Shown here: one piece after another, positions 1 to 6,501 of the stretch
Position numbering within the stretch: position 1 is the stretch's first letter
Layout: every line of letters starts with the position of its first letter
Source of the DNA: Pseudomonadota bacterium
GTDB taxonomy: Bacteria > Pseudomonadota > Gammaproteobacteria > Pseudomonadales > Pseudomonadaceae
DNA length: 8,555 bases
Assembly (NCBI GenBank): GCA_023388335.1
Contig: JAEWGL010000179.1
Location: 1 to 8,555, forward strand
Reading direction: 5' to 3'
Notes under the pieces: model-generated
Database searches by the model: none
Seen by the model: only the letters and a program-made list of their open reading frames with translations
What the model was told of the DNA's origin: nothing
Position numbers and translations under genes: made by a program

Positions 1-80
1 GGGCTTGCCCGCGAATGCGCAGCAGGGACAACCTCGTTGTCTGTTCTGACGCATTCGCGGGCAAGCCCGCTCCCACAAGG
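1..80. repeat. REP-type inverted repeat downstream of amaB
   Basis: Positions 1-19 and 50-68 are a perfect 19-bp inverted repeat (right arm CGCATTCGCGGGCAAGCCC) around a 30-nt loop, and the right arm continues into GCTCCCACAAGG. GCGGGCAAGCCCGCTCCCACA is a very common intergenic repeat motif in Pseudomonas putida-group genomes, so this is most likely a REP doublet (REPIN). The copy sits 17 bp beyond the amaB stop codon, so the transcript could fold into a large 3' hairpin that stabilises mRNA or limits read-through. There is no T tract on either side, so it is not a classical intrinsic terminator. The left arm begins at the first base of the window and the element may extend further left. Confidence 0.85.
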
Positions 81-96
81 TATGGGTGTGTCGCCC

Positions 97-1587
97 TCAG
101 TCGAACACGATACCCTGCGCCAGCGGCAGCTCACGCGAATAGTTGACGGTGTTGGTCTGGCGGCGCATGTAGCCTTTCCAGGCATCGGAGCCGGATTCGC
201 GGCCACCGCCGGTTTCCTTCTCGCCACCGAAGGCGCCGCCGATTTCCGCGCCGCTGGTGCCGATGTTGACGTTGGCGATGCCGCAGTCGCTGCCCGAGGC
301 GCTCTGGAAGCGCTCAGCTTCGCGAAGGTCGGTGGTGAAGATGCACGAGGACAGACCTTGTGGCACTTCGTTGTTCAGGCGCAGGGCCTCTTCGAAGTCA
401 TCGTAGGCCAGCACGTAGAGGATCGGCGCGAAGGTCTCGTGACGCACGACATCGCTCTGCCCTGGCATCTCGGCGATGGCCGGCGAGACGTAGTAGGCAT
501 TCGGGTACTCGCCCGCCAGCTGACGCTCGCCGCCGAACACCTGGCCGCCTTCGTCGCGAGCCTTGGCCAGCGTGCCTTGCATGGCGTCGAAGGACTGCTT
601 GTCGATCAGTGGGCCCACCAGGTTGTTCTCGCGAGGATCACCAATGCGCACTTTGCCGTAGGCGGCCTTGACGCGGGCAACCACTTCGTCCTTGATCGAG
701 CGATGCACGATCAGGCGGCGCAAGGTAGTGCAGCGCTGGCCGGCGGTGCCAACCGCAGAGAACAGGATGCCGCGCACGGCCAGGTCGAGGTCCGCGCTCG
801 GCGCCAGGATCATGGCGTTGTTACCGCCCAGCTCAAGGATGCTGCGACCGAAGCGGGCAGCCACGCGTGGGCCGACTTCGCGACCCATGCGGGTGCTGCC
901 GGTGGCGCTGACCAGTGGCACGCGCGGGTCGTCGACCAAGGCTTCGCCGGCTTCGCGACCGCCGATCACCAGTTGAGCCAGGCCCTGCGGCGCATCGCCA
1001 AAGGCTTGCAGCGCTTTTTCGAACAGTGCCTGGCACGCCAGGGCGGTCAGCGGCGTCTTCTCGGACGGTTTCCAGACCACCGCGTTACCGGCGACCAAGG
1101 CCAGCGCGGTATTCCATGCCCACACCGCGACTGGGAAGTTGAAAGCGCTGATCACCCCGACCACGCCCAGCGGGTGCCAGGACTCACGCATGTGGTGGCC
1201 CGGGCGCTCGGAAGCGATGGTCAGGCCGTACAGCTGGCGCGACAGGCCTACGGCGAAGTCGCAGATGTCGATCATTTCCTGTACTTCGCCCAGGCCTTCC
1301 TGAGTGATCTTGCCGGCTTCGACCGAGACCAGCTCACCGAGGTCGGCCTTGTGTTCGCGCAGCACTTCACCGAACAGACGCACCAGCTCGCCGCGACGCG
1401 GGGCCGGTACGTTGCGCCAGGCTTGGAAGGCAGCGTGCGCCTGGTCGATGCGGGCCGTGGTCTCGGTCTTGCCGAGCAGCTTCACCGTGGCGATCTGGCT
1501 ACCATCGATCGGGGTGTGAACAGGGTAGTCGCCCTGGGTGTAAGCCTGGGCGGCGACGCCTAGGCGCTCGAGCAATGCAGCAACCAT
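97..1587 (-). CDS. amaB: L-2-aminoadipate-6-semialdehyde dehydrogenase (antiquitin/ALDH7 type)
   Basis: This is an NAD(P)-dependent aldehyde dehydrogenase of 496 residues, the usual length of AmaB. It oxidises 2-aminoadipate-6-semialdehyde (in equilibrium with piperideine-6-carboxylate) to L-2-aminoadipate in the pipecolate branch of lysine catabolism, in the cytoplasm. Visible family features are the AFNFP motif with the oxyanion Asn at 150, WKPS at 172-175 (cofactor Lys173), GSTRMG at 230-235, LELGGNN with general base Glu252, and GTAGQRCTT with nucleophile Cys286. The LELGGNNA and GQRCTT-RR blocks are typical of the ALDH7 (antiquitin) branch. The open frame extends upstream to 1686, but the start at 1587 is chosen because AGGAG lies 7 nt before the ATG, the family N-terminus begins there, and a promoter overlaps the longer version. 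It is transcribed divergently from the LysR gene. The substrate call rests on sequence resemblance plus the nearby hglS; another ALDH7 substrate is possible but less likely. Confidence 0.93.
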   Translation of the reverse strand: MVAALLERLGVAAQAYTQGDYPVHTPIDGSQIATVKLLGKTETTARIDQAHAAFQAWRNVPAPRRGELVRLFGEVLREHKADLGELVSVEAGKITQEGLGEVQEMIDICDFAVGLSRQLYGLTIASERPGHHMRESWHPLGVVGVISAFNFPVAVWAWNTALALVAGNAVVWKPSEKTPLTALACQALFEKALQAFGDAPQGLAQLVIGGREAGEALVDDPRVPLVSATGSTRMGREVGPRVAARFGRSILELGGNNAMILAPSADLDLAVRGILFSAVGTAGQRCTTLRRLIVHRSIKDEVVARVKAAYGKVRIGDPRENNLVGPLIDKQSFDAMQGTLAKARDEGGQVFGGERQLAGEYPNAYYVSPAIAEMPGQSDVVRHETFAPILYVLAYDDFEEALRLNNEVPQGLSSCIFTTDLREAERFQSASGSDCGIANVNIGTSGAEIGGAFGGEKETGGGRESGSDAWKGYMRRQTNTVNYSRELPLAQGIVFD

Positions 1588-1621
1588 TGTGCTTCTCCTA
1601 CATCGGGTGAAGGGTATAAAG

Positions 1622-1650
1622 GTGATATGGATCAGTATTAATCCGATCAC
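1622..1650. promoter_or_regulatory. Imperfect dyad over the amaB -10, possible operator
   Basis: GTGAT at 1622-1626 mirrors ATCAC at 1646-1650, and inside these GGAT at 1629-1632 mirrors ATCC at 1641-1644. The inner and outer centres differ by half a base, so one arm carries an extra nucleotide. The dyad covers the candidate amaB -10 and spacer. A protein bound here would be expected to repress; which protein is unknown, the adjacent LysR being the first suspect. Confidence 0.4.
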
Positions 1651-1663
1651 ACGCGTGCAACAA
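1635..1663 (-). promoter_or_regulatory. Candidate sigma70 promoter of amaB
   Basis: Read on the minus strand, TTGTTG (1663-1658) and TAATAC (1640-1635) are separated by exactly 17 bp, matching four or more bases of each sigma70 hexamer. The -10 ends 47 bp before the amaB start codon, giving a short 5' leader that carries AGGAG. The -10 lies inside the dyad at 1622-1650, so a protein bound there would affect RNA polymerase. This is pattern matching only; no start site is known. Confidence 0.5.
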
Positions 1664-1681
1664 ACGACCTTTATTCCGCAT

Positions 1682-1702
1682 ATCATTCCGTCAAGTCATG
1701 AT
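1682..1702. promoter_or_regulatory. LysR-type T-N11-A box with 5-bp arms
   Basis: ATCAT (1682-1686) and ATGAT (1698-1702) form a perfect 5-bp inverted repeat with an 11-base spacer, which is the classical T-N11-A pattern of LysR-family recognition sites. It ends 21 bp before the LysR start codon and lies 19 bp beyond the candidate amaB -35 on its upstream side. That position suits both autoregulation and activation of the divergent amaB promoter, the textbook layout for LysR regulators. Function is inferred. Confidence 0.5.
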
Positions 1703-1723
1703 CCCCTTGCCATAGAGACTGCT

Positions 1724-2614
1724 ATGTCCAAACGTCTGGTGCCGTCGATGACGGCCTTGCAGTGCTTTGAAGCCGCAGCCCGTCACTTGAGTTTTACCCG
1801 CGCCGCAGAAGAACTGCACCTGACCCAGAGCGCGGTCAGCAAGCAGGTGGCGCAGCTTGAAGAAATGCTGCGCCATCACCTGTTCCTGCGTATCCGCCGT
1901 CGGCTGCAACTGACGCCTGCCGGCAGCCTGTACCTGGCCGAGGTCAACAAGATCCTCACCCAGGTCGACATCTCCAGCCGCTATATCCTCTCGTACGGCG
2001 AGCAGACCGAAGTCCTGAAGGTAGCCACGCAGCCGAGTTTCGGCGTGCGCTGGCTGATCCCGCATCTCAAGGGCTTCGGCAAGCGCTACCCGAACATCCA
2101 CCTGGATATCCGCAACGAGATGGAGCCGTTCGCCCTGCTCCAGGCCACCGCCGACGTCGTGTTCTTCTACGGCAGGGGCACCTGGCCGGGGGCAACCTGC
2201 ATCGAGCTGTTCGGTGAGGAGGTGGTGCCGGTGTGCGCGCCGGAACTGCTGCAAGCGCGCCAGTTGCAGGACGCCAGTGAAGTGGCCGAGCTGGTCCTGC
2301 TGCAAAGCACTTCGCGCCCGGAGGCCTGGCACGAGTGGTTCCTGGAGCAGGGCCTGCACACCGCCAACAGCTACCACGGGCCGCGCTTCGACACCTTCTA
2401 TATGTCCTTGAGCGCGGCCCAGTCTGGCTGCGGCGTGGCCCTGGTGCCGCGCTACCTGGTGGCTCGGGAACTGGCCGAAGGCAGCCTGGTGGTGGCGTGG
2501 AATCATGCGATGCGCAGTCAGGGTGCGCATTACCTGGCCTTTGCCGAGCATGCGGCAGAGGTGCCGAAGGTGCGGGCGCTGGTGGAGTGGACCCGGGAAC
2601 AGTTGGGGAGTTGA
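1724..2614 (+). CDS. LysR-family transcriptional regulator (GcvA-like), next to amaB and hglS
   Basis: A LysR-type DNA-binding regulator of 296 residues, normal for the family. An N-terminal winged helix-turn-helix occupies about residues 8-66 (SFTRAAEELHLTQSAVSKQV around 23-42), followed by a linker helix and a periplasmic-binding-protein-like effector domain from about 95 to 296. The frame is open upstream to 1589, but the start at 1724 is chosen because MSKRLVPSMTALQCFEAAAR is the standard LysR N-terminus; its ribosome binding site is weak. It is divergent from amaB and 139 bp upstream of hglS in the same direction. This placement between two enzymes of lysine/2-oxoadipate catabolism implies it controls one or both, probably in response to a pathway intermediate such as 2-aminoadipate or 2-oxoadipate. 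The family is certain from the sequence; target genes and effector are inferred. Confidence 0.92.
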   Translation: MSKRLVPSMTALQCFEAAARHLSFTRAAEELHLTQSAVSKQVAQLEEMLRHHLFLRIRRRLQLTPAGSLYLAEVNKILTQVDISSRYILSYGEQTEVLKVATQPSFGVRWLIPHLKGFGKRYPNIHLDIRNEMEPFALLQATADVVFFYGRGTWPGATCIELFGEEVVPVCAPELLQARQLQDASEVAELVLLQSTSRPEAWHEWFLEQGLHTANSYHGPRFDTFYMSLSAAQSGCGVALVPRYLVARELAEGSLVVAWNHAMRSQGAHYLAFAEHAAEVPKVRALVEWTREQLGS

Positions 2615-2616
2615 GA

Positions 2617-2631
2617 GTGCAGGGGCTGCAC
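2617..2631 (+). terminator. Short hairpin just after lysR, weak terminator candidate
   Basis: GTGCAG, a GGG loop and CTGCAC form a perfect 6-bp stem two bases after the LysR stop codon. No T tract follows directly, so it lacks half of the intrinsic terminator signature. It may only pause polymerase or protect the 3' end. Confidence 0.3.
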
Positions 2632-2659
2632 AGCGGCCCGAATACAGGCAGCATCGATC

Positions 2660-2719
2660 GAAAAGGGAATGACACCTCTACTTTTTTTCGCTTGTGGCCC
2701 AAGTGCATTCCCCGTTTTC
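2660..2719. repeat. Long imperfect inverted repeat upstream of hglS
   Basis: GAAAA plus GGGAATG (2660-2671) pairs with CATTCCC plus TTTTC (2706-2719) with a CG bulge on the right side. CAC at 2673-2675 can also pair with GTG at 2703-2705 after one bulged base. The total is about 15 base pairs around a 27-nt centre that contains the T7 run. It ends 34 bp before the hglS start, so it is either a 5' leader structure or a protein-binding dyad over the hglS promoter. Confidence 0.5.
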
Positions 2720-2753
2720 ATGTAAGGGCCCACTCACCACCAGGAAGCTAGCG

Positions 2754-4142
2754 ATGCCCGCCCACGATTTCGTCAGCCCAGACAGCATCCGCGCGCAGTT
2801 CTCTGCCGCCATGTCCCTCATGTACAAACAGGAAGTGCCGCTGTACGGCACGCTGCTGGAGCTGGTGAGCGAAATCAACCAGCAGGTCATGGCCCAACAA
2901 CCTGAAGTGGCCCAGGCCCTACGCTGGACCGGCGAGGTCGAGCGCCTCGACCAGGAGCGCCATGGCGCGATCCGCGTGGGCACCGCCGAAGAGCTGGCCA
3001 CCATCGCCCGCCTGTTCGCGGTGATGGGCATGCACCCGGTCGGTTACTACGATCTCAGCTCGGCCGGCGTGCCAGTGCACTCCACCGCGTTCCGCGCCGT
3101 GCACGAGCAGTCGCTGCATGTCAGCCCGTTTCGTGTGTTCACCTCACTGCTGCGCCTGGAGCTGATCGACAATCCGCAACTGCAAGAGCTGGCGCATGGC
3201 ATCCTGGCCAAGCGGCAGATCTTCACCGCGCGGGCGCTGGAATTGATCACCCAGTGCGAACGCGACGGCGGCCTGAGCGCGGCCGACGCCGAAACCTTCG
3301 TTAATGAAGCCCTGCATACCTTCCGCTGGCACCAGGACGCCACGGTCACCGCCGAGCAGTATCAGCAGTTGCACGATCAGCATCGGCTGATCGCAGACGT
3401 GGTGGCCTTCAAGGGCCCGCACATCAACCACTTGACCCCGCGCACCCTGGACATCGATGCGATCCAGCTCGGCATGCCGGACAAAGGCATTGCGCCCAAG
3501 GTCGTGGTGGAAGGGCCGCCCACCCGTCGTCATCCGATCCTGCTGCGTCAGACCAGTTTCAAGGCCCTGCGCGAGAAAGTCATCTTCGGTGACCAGCAGG
3601 GCGGCAGCCACACTGCCCGCTTCGGCGAGATCGAGCAACGCGGCGCGGCGCTGACCCCCAAGGGCCGCCAGCTGTACGACCAATTGCTCGACGCTACCCG
3701 CGCCGCGCTGGGCGGCGTGCCGGCCGAGGCCAATGCCGAGCGCTACAAGGCACTGCTTGAGGAACACTTCGCGGCTTTCCCGGACGACCTGGCGCAGATG
3801 CGTGAGCAAGGCCTGGCCTACTTCCGTTACTTCGCCACCGACAAAGGCCTCGCGGCCCGCAGCCAGGCCGATCGCCCGGGCAGCCTGCAAGCGCTTATCG
3901 ATGCAGGGCATGTGCACTATGAAGCGCTGGTCTACGAAGACTTCCTGCCGGTCAGCGCCGCCGGCATCTTCCAGTCCAACCTGGGCGATGAAGCGCGCAA
4001 CGATTACGGCAGCAATGCCAACCGCGATGCCTTCGAAGAAGCCCTGGGCCTGAAGGTGCAGGATGAGCTGGCGCTCTATGCGCAGAGTGAGCGGCGCTCG
4101 TTGCAGGCCTGTGCGCAGGCGTTGAACCTAGATTCACTGTAA
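2754..4142 (+). CDS. hglS: 2-oxoadipate dioxygenase/decarboxylase (D-2-hydroxyglutarate synthase, DUF1338/YdcJ family)
   Basis: HglS is a cytoplasmic Fe(II) enzyme that uses O2 to convert 2-oxoadipate to D-2-hydroxyglutarate and CO2, the step linking lysine catabolism to the TCA cycle. The 462-residue protein matches the length of P. putida HglS and is a homologue of E. coli YdcJ. The iron ligands I recall for the family (two His and one Glu) fall at the expected places: His70 in ERHGAIR, His226 in GPHINHLTPR, and Glu294 in FGEIEQRG. Arg74, which I recall as contacting the substrate carboxylate, is present, and Val400-Ser401 in LPVSAAG probably match the Val/Ser pair reported to set specificity. 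The frame is open up to 2694, but ATG 2754 with AGGA 8 nt upstream gives the family N-terminus. It follows lysR in the same direction and lies close to amaB, which supports the pathway assignment. Confidence 0.93.
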   Translation: MPAHDFVSPDSIRAQFSAAMSLMYKQEVPLYGTLLELVSEINQQVMAQQPEVAQALRWTGEVERLDQERHGAIRVGTAEELATIARLFAVMGMHPVGYYDLSSAGVPVHSTAFRAVHEQSLHVSPFRVFTSLLRLELIDNPQLQELAHGILAKRQIFTARALELITQCERDGGLSAADAETFVNEALHTFRWHQDATVTAEQYQQLHDQHRLIADVVAFKGPHINHLTPRTLDIDAIQLGMPDKGIAPKVVVEGPPTRRHPILLRQTSFKALREKVIFGDQQGGSHTARFGEIEQRGAALTPKGRQLYDQLLDATRAALGGVPAEANAERYKALLEEHFAAFPDDLAQMREQGLAYFRYFATDKGLAARSQADRPGSLQALIDAGHVHYEALVYEDFLPVSAAGIFQSNLGDEARNDYGSNANRDAFEEALGLKVQDELALYAQSERRSLQACAQALNLDSL

Positions 4143-4157
4143 CACCCGGGAGTATTG

Positions 4158-4174
4158 GGGCCGCTATGCGGCCC
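4158..4174 (+). terminator. Terminator-like hairpin after hglS
   Basis: GGGCCGC, a TAT loop and GCGGCCC make a perfect 7-bp GC stem beginning 16 bp past the hglS stop, followed by only two T residues. It directly abuts a REP-like motif (4177-4194). It probably marks the 3' end of the hglS transcript, but the weak T tract lowers confidence. Confidence 0.5.
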
Positions 4175-4176
4175 TT

Positions 4177-4372
4177 CGCGGCGCGAGGCCGCTCAGGGTG
4201 TATGCCTCAATTCATTCCAGGGCCGGCGCCATCCCTGGTAGGAGCTGGCTTGTCCTGCGATCGGCCGCGCAGCGGTCGCAAAACCTGCGAACGCGATCAG
4301 CCTTGCACACCGCAGGTACCGGTTCTACGACCGCTGCGCGGCCGATCGCGGCGCAAGGCCGCTCTACAGGAC
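4177..4372. repeat. REP cluster: paired opposed palindromes between hglS and the chemoreceptor gene
   Basis: A perfect 22-bp inverted repeat links 4257-4278 with 4328-4349 (right arm starts CGACCGCTGCGCGGCCGATC) across a 49-nt spacer. The similarity continues outward imperfectly: the left flank from about 4238 (GGTAGGAGC) mirrors the right flank to 4370 (GCAAGGCCGCTCTACAGG). A shorter related motif at 4177-4194 matches 4347-4364 in the same orientation with one mismatch in 18. This is the structure of a REP doublet (REPIN) plus a partial third copy. It lies between convergent genes, where such elements accumulate. Together with the hairpin at 4158-4174 it accounts for nearly all of the 277-bp gene-free stretch 4143-4419; nothing else was seen in 4373-4419. 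Confidence 0.85.
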
Positions 4373-4419
4373 CAAGGCCAGTCATTGAACCGCGAAGAAG
4401 ATGATCCCTGCCTACCGCT

Positions 4420-6405
4420 TCAGCCACTTACCCGAAACCGATCCACTTCCTGACGCAACTGCGCCGCCAACCCTTCCAGATCCCGCGCGGTGGTCGCCAG
4501 TTCATTGGCCACGTCACGCTGCTCGCTGTTGGCCTGGGCAATGCTCTGCAGGTTGCGGCTCAGCACAGTAGCTGTGCTGCTCTGCTCCTGGGTAGCCGTG
4601 CTGATGGCGGCGAACTGCTCGCCGGCCGAGCGGCTCTGCTCGTCGATGCTGGCCAGCGCGGCGGCGACCTTGGCGTTGCGCGCCAGGCCCTCCTGCATCA
4701 GGCGGTTGCCCTGCTCCATGGTGCTGATGGCGTGGCCGGTCTCCTCCTGGATACTAGCGATCATGCCCGAGATCTCTTCGGTGGCCTGGCGCGTGCGCGA
4801 AGCCAGGCTGCGCACCTCATCGGCCACCACGGCAAAACCTCGGCCCTGCTCGCCAGCGCGGGCGGCTTCGATGGCCGCGTTGAGCGCGAGCAGGTTGGTC
4901 TGCTCGGCAATCGCCGTGATCACGCCGACAATCCCGCCGATTTCCTGGGAGCGTACACCCAGGGTGTCCATTACCTGCGCGGTGCCGCCCAAGGCTTCGG
5001 CGATCTGCTGCAGCGAAGCCGAAGCCTCGTCCATGGCACTGCGGCCGATGCGGGTCTGCTGGACGTTGTCCTGCGCCATGCGCTCGGTGCTGCCCATGTT
5101 GTCGGCGATGTTCATCGAGGTGGCACTGAACTCCTCCACGGCGCCGGCCATGCTGGTGATCTCGCCGGACTGTTGCTCCATCCCTTCGCACGCGCCCGAG
5201 GACAGGCCGGACAAGGAGCGGGCGCGGCCACTGACCTGTTCGGAAGCGCCGCGGATATGCTCGACCATGGATGACAGCGCTTCGCCCATCTGGTTGAAGC
5301 TGCGCGCCAGCTGACCGATCTCGTCGTGGCTGCTGATCCGTAGGCGGGCCTGTAGGTTACCGGCACCGAGCGCCTCGGCCTGGCGTACCAGATCGCCCAG
5401 CGGCTGCAGCTTGCGACGCAGCAGCCAAAGGGCCGCGGCCACGGCGAGGATCATGGCCAGCAGGCTGCCGAGCGCCAGACGCATGCCGACACTCCAGGTC
5501 ACGGCACGGATCTCTGCCTCGGGCATGCTCGCCACCACTGTCCACGGACCTTCGGGGAACGGCATGGCCACGCTGTACAGGCTATTGCCAGCGTTGTTCC
5601 AGAACGTCCCTTGACCTGCCCGCTCGGCAACACCTTGCACGGCACGTACGGCCTCCTGCTCGTCGCTCACCCCGGCGGGCGGCACCAGCCAGCGTCCCTG
5701 CTCGTCGAGCAACGCCAGCGAGCCGGTCTGGCCGATGCGAAAGCGCGCCAGGTTGGCGAACTGGGCGTTCTGCGCATTGGTATAGTCGAAGCCGACGAAC
5801 AGCACGGCGATCACCCGCCCGGCACCATCGCGTACCGGTACGTAGCGGGTCATGTAGTTACGCTCGAACAGCAGCACCCGGCCGACATAGGCCTGCCCGG
5901 CCATCAACCGCACGTAGGCCGGGCTCTGGCGGTCGAGCTGAGTGCCGATGGCGCGGCTGCCGTCCTGCTTGGTCACCGAGGTGCTGATACGGATGAAGTC
6001 GTCACCGCTGCGCACGAACAGGGTGGCGACGCCCGCCGTCAACTGCTGGAATTCGTCGACTTGCTGGAAATCGTTGTTGAGCCGATGATCGTCCAGATAG
6101 AGGGCCGGGGTTTGCACGCCGCCGACCGTCACGGTCTCGTCGGGGCGCACCTGCAGGCCGGAGGCGAAGCGCCGCTCGAACAGGCCACTGAGGCGCTGAG
6201 TGTTGTCCTTGAGAGAGCTATGGAAGGTGTCGAGCTGGTCGGCCAGCAACCTGGCTTCGCTGGCCAAGTGCTCCTGGCGGGTGACGAGGTTGGCGTCGTC
6301 CAGCGAACGCAGGGCGAACAAGGTACTGCCGGTAATCACCACCGCCAGCACGACGGCAAGGGCGATACCGAGGTGCGAGGCAATCCGGGCACGAGGTTGA
6401 GACAT
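4420..6405 (-). CDS. Methyl-accepting chemotaxis protein with periplasmic Cache domain
   Basis: A transmembrane chemoreceptor of 661 residues that would signal through CheW/CheA to the flagellar motor. Order of parts: short cytoplasmic N-terminus, TM1 at about 12-32, a periplasmic region of about 35-300 that looks like a Cache fold (LADQLDTFHSSLKDNTQRLS near the start, then YVPVRDGAGRVIAVLFVGFD at about 188-207), TM2 at about 307-329, HAMP at about 330-382, and a coiled-coil signalling domain ending at the C-terminus. The hairpin tip is clear at about 496-535 (EQTNLLALNAAIEAARAGEQ, then GRGFAVVADEVRSLA). No CheR/CheB-tethering C-terminal pentapeptide is seen. ATG 6405 has AGGAG 5 nt upstream. 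It lies 96 bp downstream of a LysR gene on the same strand. The ligand is unknown: Cache receptors bind amino acids, organic acids or other small molecules, and nothing here decides among them. Confidence 0.95.
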   Translation of the reverse strand: MSQPRARIASHLGIALAVVLAVVITGSTLFALRSLDDANLVTRQEHLASEARLLADQLDTFHSSLKDNTQRLSGLFERRFASGLQVRPDETVTVGGVQTPALYLDDHRLNNDFQQVDEFQQLTAGVATLFVRSGDDFIRISTSVTKQDGSRAIGTQLDRQSPAYVRLMAGQAYVGRVLLFERNYMTRYVPVRDGAGRVIAVLFVGFDYTNAQNAQFANLARFRIGQTGSLALLDEQGRWLVPPAGVSDEQEAVRAVQGVAERAGQGTFWNNAGNSLYSVAMPFPEGPWTVVASMPEAEIRAVTWSVGMRLALGSLLAMILAVAAALWLLRRKLQPLGDLVRQAEALGAGNLQARLRISSHDEIGQLARSFNQMGEALSSMVEHIRGASEQVSGRARSLSGLSSGACEGMEQQSGEITSMAGAVEEFSATSMNIADNMGSTERMAQDNVQQTRIGRSAMDEASASLQQIAEALGGTAQVMDTLGVRSQEIGGIVGVITAIAEQTNLLALNAAIEAARAGEQGRGFAVVADEVRSLASRTRQATEEISGMIASIQEETGHAISTMEQGNRLMQEGLARNAKVAAALASIDEQSRSAGEQFAAISTATQEQSSTATVLSRNLQSIAQANSEQRDVANELATTARDLEGLAAQLRQEVDRFRVSG

Positions 6406-6501
6406 GCAAGCTCCTGGCAGGAGGCCGGGATCGTCTGTGATCTTGCCGGGCCGCCCGCGCTATTACGGGAAGAACGCGCCTTCTAGGGGGCGCTGGTGCC
6501 T
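6406..6501. promoter_or_regulatory. Gap upstream of the chemoreceptor gene
   Basis: These 96 bp separate the second LysR gene from the chemoreceptor gene on the same strand. GCGCC at 6476-6480 and GGCGC at 6489-6493 can form a 5-bp hairpin just after the LysR stop, followed on the minus strand by a pyrimidine-rich stretch; this is at best a weak terminator. A ribosome binding site (AGGAG on the minus strand, 6415-6411) precedes the chemoreceptor ATG. No convincing sigma70 or FliA (sigma28) promoter could be picked, so either read-through from the LysR gene or a separate promoter is possible. Confidence 0.35.

Larger units (their letters stand above)
1588..1723. promoter_or_regulatory. Divergent amaB / lysR control region
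   Basis: This 136-bp AT-richer gap lies between two divergently transcribed genes and must hold at least the amaB promoter and the start region of the LysR gene. It contains a candidate minus-strand promoter at 1635-1663, a dyad overlapping it at 1622-1650, and a T-N11-A box at 1682-1702, each listed separately. No convincing plus-strand -35/-10 pair or strong ribosome binding site was found for the LysR gene; only GAGA lies a few bases before its ATG. That fits a regulator made in small amounts. Confidence 0.75.
2615..2753. promoter_or_regulatory. lysR-hglS intergenic region with hairpins
   Basis: This 139-bp gap holds three things. A small perfect hairpin follows the LysR stop (2617-2631). 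A T7 run lies at 2682-2688. A long imperfect dyad spans 2660-2719. AGGA at 2742-2745 serves as the hglS ribosome binding site. TTGTGG at 2692 followed after 17 bp by TTTTCA is a poor sigma70 match and is not claimed as a promoter. The gap is long enough for hglS to have its own promoter, so co-transcription with lysR is uncertain. Confidence 0.5.

Noticed and set aside
37..1563. 508-codon open frame on the plus strand antisense to amaB
   Set aside because: It covers almost the whole of a clear aldehyde dehydrogenase on the other strand. Its composition (rich in Ala, Gly, His, Gln, Asp) is what complementary GC3-biased codons give, and no family motif is visible.
1691..2551. 286-codon minus-strand open frame antisense to the first LysR gene
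   Set aside because: Low-complexity shadow frame opposite a real gene, with no recognisable domain and no ribosome binding site.
2692..2720. sigma70 promoter for hglS (TTGTGG, 17 bp, TTTTCA)
   Set aside because: Only about half of the bases in each hexamer match and it overlaps the dyad; too weak to list as a promoter.
3144..3917. 257-codon minus-strand open frame antisense to hglS
   Set aside because: Mirror of hglS codons in a high-GC genome; hglS has all its metal ligands on the other strand.
4257..4349. Possible CRISPR or tandem repeat array
   Set aside because: The repeats are two inverted arms of one palindrome plus one partial copy, without regular spacers or cas genes.
4166..4453. 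95-codon open frame between hglS and the chemoreceptor gene
   Set aside because: It is made almost entirely of REP palindrome sequence and runs into the 3' end of the opposite-strand chemoreceptor gene; no ribosome binding site or conserved motif.
5611..6486. 291-codon plus-strand open frame antisense to the chemoreceptor
   Set aside because: Lies opposite the sensor domain, TM1 and start of a convincing chemoreceptor gene and shows no domain of its own.
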